From NCBI GenBank assembly GCA_050999155.1, contig JBPCPM010000119.1:1-8562 (forward strand): a DNA stretch of 8,562 nucleotides, given 5' to 3'. Each line of letters opens with the position of its first letter. Position 1 is the stretch's first letter. The notes under the pieces were generated by a model that ran no database searches, was not told the DNA's origin, and saw only the letters and a program-made list of their open reading frames with translations. Of this stretch, positions 5,862 through 8,562 are shown in pieces. This DNA comes from JBPCPM01 sp050999155 (lineage in GTDB: Bacteria > Actinomycetota > Thermoleophilia > Solirubrobacterales > 70-9). The translations under genes and the position numbers were made by a program.

Positions 5862-7370
5862 ATGAACAATGGACGAACGGACGCCTCCGCCGCCGAGCCG
5901 GTTGAGGATCTCGATCTGCTGGACAAGCCAGCCGCCGGCGGGTCTGTCATCCGAGGCGGGGTGCTGCGGTCCACCGGCTATGCGGTGGGAATCCTGCTCG
6001 GAGTCGTTGCGGCTCCGCTCCAGATCCGCCACCTCGGAGGCATCGACTTCGGTCGCCTATTCACGATCAACTCGCTGATCTTCGTCGTGACCGGGCTCAC
6101 CGAGCTCGGGATCATGAACGTCGCGATCCGCGAGTACACGACATCTGCCACGCACGAGCGTCTCAATCTTCTGAGCACCGTGTTCGGCCTCCGGCTGGCG
6201 CTAACGGCCCTTGCATCCGCCATCGCCGTTGGGTTCGCGCTCGCGGCCGGCTACACCGACGTGATGGTCACCGGAACGCTGCTCGGGTGCCTCGGACTGC
6301 TGCTCGGGGTCCCGTTCGGGATCGCCCTGATACCCCTCCAGGCTGAGCTCCGTTTCGGGTGGGTCACAGCGATCGATTTCGCTCGCCAAGGCGTTACGAC
6401 CGCTGCCATCGTCGCGCTGGTCATCGGCGGCGCAGGACTGCTGCCGTTCTTCGGGATCACGGTGGCCGCTGCCGTCACAGGATCCGTGATGGCAGTGATG
6501 GTCGCCGCCAACAAGATTTCATACCGCCCCTCGTTCAACCTTGCGCGTTGGTGGGCGCTGCTCCGCGACTCCGTTCCCTACGCCGTGGCCACTGCTCTCG
6601 GGATCTTGTACTTCAAAGTCGAGATCTTGCTGATGTCCCTGCTCTCAAACGAGTCCGAGACCGGCTTTTTCAGCGTTTCTTTCCGCATCGTCGAGATTCT
6701 CACGGGCGTGCCGTGGCTCGTCGCCGGAACGGCCTTCCCAATTCTCGCCCGCGCGGCCGGCAACAACCCGGAGCGGTTCCGGTCGGCCGTCCAGCGCATG
6801 GTCGAGGTCTCGGTTGCAATCGGCCTCGGCATCGCTGTGACATTGGTCGCGTTCGCTGATATCGCGGTCTTCGTCATTGCAGGCGACGGGTTCTCCGTCT
6901 CGGTCAACGCCCTACGGATTCTTGGTGGTGCGCTCGTCGGGACATTCCTCTTCGCCACGCTCACGTTCGCCATGCTCGCCCTCCGCGAGCACCGCACGAT
7001 CCTGCTCGCCAACCTCACCGCCCTGGTGATCGCCCTGGTCCTCTCATTCGCCCTGATCCCCCCGTTCGGGGCGATCGGCGCCGCAGCCGCCACGACGGCC
7101 ACGGAGCTGGGGCTGGCAGGATTGTACCTCGTGCTGTTGAGCAGGAGGACCCCCCACAGCCTGGACCCTGGCGTGAGTATCCGGGCTCTCGTTGCCGCGG
7201 GCCCGGCTTTTGCGATCTTGTTGGTCATCGCGCCAAGCTCCCCGCTGGTCGTTGTGTCTCCACTCCTGTACGTCGCCGGCCTCCTGGTCACTGGGATATT
7301 TCCCCACGACGTCCTGCGCGCGCTGATGAAGTCGGACATGGACGCGATAGCCGACGACGAGGGTTCCTGA
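5862..7370 (+). CDS. Wzx-like polysaccharide flippase (MOP superfamily)
   Basis: A 502-residue integral membrane protein expected to flip lipid-linked glycan units across the cytoplasmic membrane. Seen: a soluble acidic N-terminus (1-28) is followed by about 14 hydrophobic segments, roughly at 36-56, 67-86, 108-130, 136-160, 170-190, 193-216, 236-258, 270-295, 315-342, 350-374, 380-400, 402-426, 440-460 and 462-480. This matches the two six-helix bundles plus two helices of Wzx/RfbX and MurJ-type proteins. The opening VIRGGVLRSTGYAVGILLG with APLQIRHLGGIDFGR (51-65) is typical: the first helix is followed by a charged loop and a Gly-Xaa-Phe-Gly step. IPPFGAIGAAAATTATEL (399-416) is the common penultimate repeat. 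The open frame begins earlier (5436), but that part is antisense to the methyltransferase. ATG 5862 is the first start after it. No Shine-Dalgarno is visible. It is divergent from the methyltransferase across 83 bases and leads into the ABC exporter pair. Confidence 0.9.
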   Translation: MNNGRTDASAAEPVEDLDLLDKPAAGGSVIRGGVLRSTGYAVGILLGVVAAPLQIRHLGGIDFGRLFTINSLIFVVTGLTELGIMNVAIREYTTSATHERLNLLSTVFGLRLALTALASAIAVGFALAAGYTDVMVTGTLLGCLGLLLGVPFGIALIPLQAELRFGWVTAIDFARQGVTTAAIVALVIGGAGLLPFFGITVAAAVTGSVMAVMVAANKISYRPSFNLARWWALLRDSVPYAVATALGILYFKVEILLMSLLSNESETGFFSVSFRIVEILTGVPWLVAGTAFPILARAAGNNPERFRSAVQRMVEVSVAIGLGIAVTLVAFADIAVFVIAGDGFSVSVNALRILGGALVGTFLFATLTFAMLALREHRTILLANLTALVIALVLSFALIPPFGAIGAAAATTATELGLAGLYLVLLSRRTPHSLDPGVSIRALVAAGPAFAILLVIAPSSPLVVVSPLLYVAGLLVTGIFPHDVLRALMKSDMDAIADDEGS

Positions 7371-7382
7371 CCGCCCGCCCCC

Positions 7383-7388
7383 CATAAT
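7383..7388 (+). promoter_or_regulatory. Candidate -10 box for a leaderless exporter transcript
   Basis: CATAAT (7383-7388) matches five of six bases of TATAAT in a very GC-rich stretch and ends six bases before the GTG start of the ABC permease. That spacing puts the transcription start at the first base of the gene, as for leaderless actinobacterial mRNAs. There is no Shine-Dalgarno in the 24-base gap and no clear -35 box. If it is active, the exporter genes have their own promoter in addition to read-through from the flippase gene. Confidence 0.45.
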
Positions 7389-7394
7389 CCACCC

Positions 7395-8171
7395 GTGCGC
7401 TACCGCTACCTGTTCGAACAGATGGTGCGGCGCGAGCTGCGCCAGAAGTACAAGGGGTCCGCCCTCGGGGTCGTCTGGTACCTCGTCAACCCGCTGGTGT
7501 TGATGGGGGCCTACACGCTCGTGTTCAGCGTGATGCTGCGGTTCTTCGGAGACATCCCCGACTACCCGTTGTTCCTGCTCGTCGGGCTCGTGGTCTGGGT
7601 GTTCTTCTCCCAAGCTCTGCAGGCCGCCGCGCCGTGCCTGGTCCGCCAAGCGGCGCTGGTGCGCAAGGTGCGGTTCCCCCGGGAGATCGTCCCCGGCGCC
7701 GTGGCCACCGTGCAGCTGCTGACCTTCCTGATCATGTTGGTGTTGCTGTTGCCACCGGCGCTGGCCATCCGCGGAACGGCCGGCTCTCCGCTGCTGGTGC
7801 TGCCGCTGCTGGTCGTGGGCCTGTTCGCGCTGGTGCTGGGGCTCAGCCTGCTCGTCTCGGTCCTGCACGCCTACTACCGCGACGTGGAGCCGGTGCTCAC
7901 CGCGGTGCTGCTTCCGTGGTTCTTCGTGACGCCGATCTTCTTTCGCATCGACGACCTGCCCGGGGCGGAAAGCCACCCCCTGGTCGCCGACCTGTTGCGC
8001 TGGGCCAACCCCGTCACCCCGGCCATCGAGGCCACTCGCGACGTGATCTTCCTCGGTCGGTTCCCCGACGCCGCCCACCTGCTGTACGTGCTGGGCGTCG
8101 GCGCGCTCGCGCTGAGCGCCGGGCTCCTGGCCTTCCGGCGGCTGCAGCGCGAGCTGGCGGTGGTGTTGTGA
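7395..8171 (+). CDS. Wzm-type polysaccharide ABC transporter permease (ABC-2 family)
   Basis: A 258-residue membrane subunit of an ABC exporter for lipid-linked polysaccharide, or for teichoic-acid-like polymer, in the Wzm/TagG family. Seen: an amphipathic N-terminus LFEQMVRRELRQKYKGSALG (6-25) leads into six hydrophobic segments near 27-49, 57-78, 102-124, 131-156, 167-184 and 228-247. The cytoplasmic segment LVRKVRFPREIVP (88-100) contacts the ATPase in this family. YYRDVEPVL (160-168) and NPVTPAIEATRDVI (205-218) are further family signatures. Length is typical. The start is GTG at 7395; translation from it gives the expected N-terminus. Its TGA overlaps the GTG of the ATPase gene by four bases (8168-8171), so the two are translationally coupled and encode partner subunits. 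The substrate polymer is unknown. Base composition is more GC-rich than in the methyltransferase region. Confidence 0.95.
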   Translation: MRYRYLFEQMVRRELRQKYKGSALGVVWYLVNPLVLMGAYTLVFSVMLRFFGDIPDYPLFLLVGLVVWVFFSQALQAAAPCLVRQAALVRKVRFPREIVPGAVATVQLLTFLIMLVLLLPPALAIRGTAGSPLLVLPLLVVGLFALVLGLSLLVSVLHAYYRDVEPVLTAVLLPWFFVTPIFFRIDDLPGAESHPLVADLLRWANPVTPAIEATRDVIFLGRFPDAAHLLYVLGVGALALSAGLLAFRRLQRELAVVL

Positions 8172-8562
8172 GTCCCGAACGGGCAGACGCATCGATCCGC
8201 AAGGGCGCGATCGTGCTGGAGGGAGCGACCCGGCGGTTCTCGCTGGCCGGGGACCGGTCGCGCACCCTCAAGGAGCTCGTGGTGCGGCGCTCGGAGCCGG
8301 CCCGTGAGGTGTGGGCCGTGCGCGACGTCGACCTCGCGATCGATCCCGGCGAGGCCGTGGGCATCATCGGCCGCAACGGTGCGGGCAAGACGTCGACCCT
8401 GCGGGTGCTCGCCGGCATCGTGCCGCTCGACAGCGGCCAGGCCGAGTGCGGCGGGCGCGTGGCCACCCTGATCGAGCTCGGGGCCGGCTTCGGCCGGGAG
8501 TTCTCCGGCCGCGAGAACATCTTCCTCAACGGCGCGCTGAGCGGCATGGGCCGCCACGAGAT
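8168..8562 (+). CDS. Wzt-type polysaccharide ABC transporter ATPase, N-terminal part
   Basis: The first 131 codons of the nucleotide-binding subunit that powers the adjacent permease; the gene runs off the right edge. Seen: GTG 8168 overlaps the permease stop as GTGA. After about 12 residues, IRKGAIVLEGATRRFSLAGDRSRTLKELV is the long first hairpin typical of Wzt/TagH. VWAVRDVDLAIDPGEAVGIIG leads into Walker A, GRNGAGKT, at 68-75. LAGIVPLDSGQ follows, then ATLIELGAGFGREFSGRENI, the family's distinctive stretch before the helical domain. The LSGGQ signature, Walker B and any C-terminal carbohydrate-binding domain lie beyond the window, so it cannot be told whether this is a long Wzt that recognises a capped chain or a short one. 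Confidence 0.95.
   Translation, partial: MSPERADASIRKGAIVLEGATRRFSLAGDRSRTLKELVVRRSEPAREVWAVRDVDLAIDPGEAVGIIGRNGAGKTSTLRVLAGIVPLDSGQAECGGRVATLIELGAGFGREFSGRENIFLNGALSGMGRHE

Noticed and set aside
6578..7339. Minus-strand 253-codon frame opposite the flippase
   Set aside because: Composition is Arg/Ala/Ser/Thr-rich with no domain; it mirrors the membrane-helix codons of the flippase.
7044..8192. Long minus-strand open frame opposite the flippase end and ABC permease
   Set aside because: Its product is a Gln/His/Arg/Glu-rich shadow without motifs, as expected opposite hydrophobic coding sequence in high-GC DNA. The plus-strand genes are clear.

Overview
The window is a piece of a surface-polysaccharide biosynthesis and export locus from a high-GC bacterium. 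An actinobacterium is most likely. The reasons are GTG starts on at least four genes, weak or absent Shine-Dalgarno sequences before most genes, and two genes with a -10-like hexamer placed as expected for leaderless transcripts. Nothing seen fixes a genus. There are no rRNA or tRNA genes, CRISPR arrays, transposase genes or phage genes. No stretch longer than 300 bases lacks a gene.

Layout, left to right. Bases 1-76 (minus) hold the first 25 codons of an unidentified gene that runs off the left edge. It is preceded by a GGAGG ribosome-binding site that sits inside a nested hairpin overlapping the stop codon of the gene before it. Bases 92-1219 (minus) and 1299-2444 (plus) are two divergent GT4 retaining glycosyltransferases. 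Bases 2441-3088 (minus) are a small DXD-containing glycosyltransferase of the GT34/GMA12 type, sharing a CTAG with the stop of its convergent neighbour. Bases 3137-4153 (plus) are an uncharacterised probable GT-B-like glycosyltransferase, followed 13 bases later by a GT2 glycosyltransferase (4167-4883). A 148-base convergent gap carries two abutting hairpins. Bases 5032-5778 (minus) are a class I SAM-dependent methyltransferase. Bases 5862-7370 (plus) are a 14-helix Wzx/MOP-type lipid-linked oligosaccharide flippase. Bases 7395-8171 and 8168 to the right edge (plus) are the permease and the ATPase N-terminus of a Wzm/Wzt-type polysaccharide ABC exporter, overlapping by four bases.

Together the genes suggest assembly of a glycan on a lipid carrier by at least five glycosyltransferases, O-methylation of a sugar, and export. 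Two export routes, a flippase and an ABC exporter, lie side by side. No Wzy-type polymerase, initiating phosphoglycosyltransferase or nucleotide-sugar synthesis gene is visible. Strand changes five times in 8.5 kb, and base composition rises toward the ABC exporter genes, as in a mosaic, repeatedly reassorted locus. The coding content is familiar in kind. The least explained items are the protein at 3137-4153 and the hairpin at 70-107.
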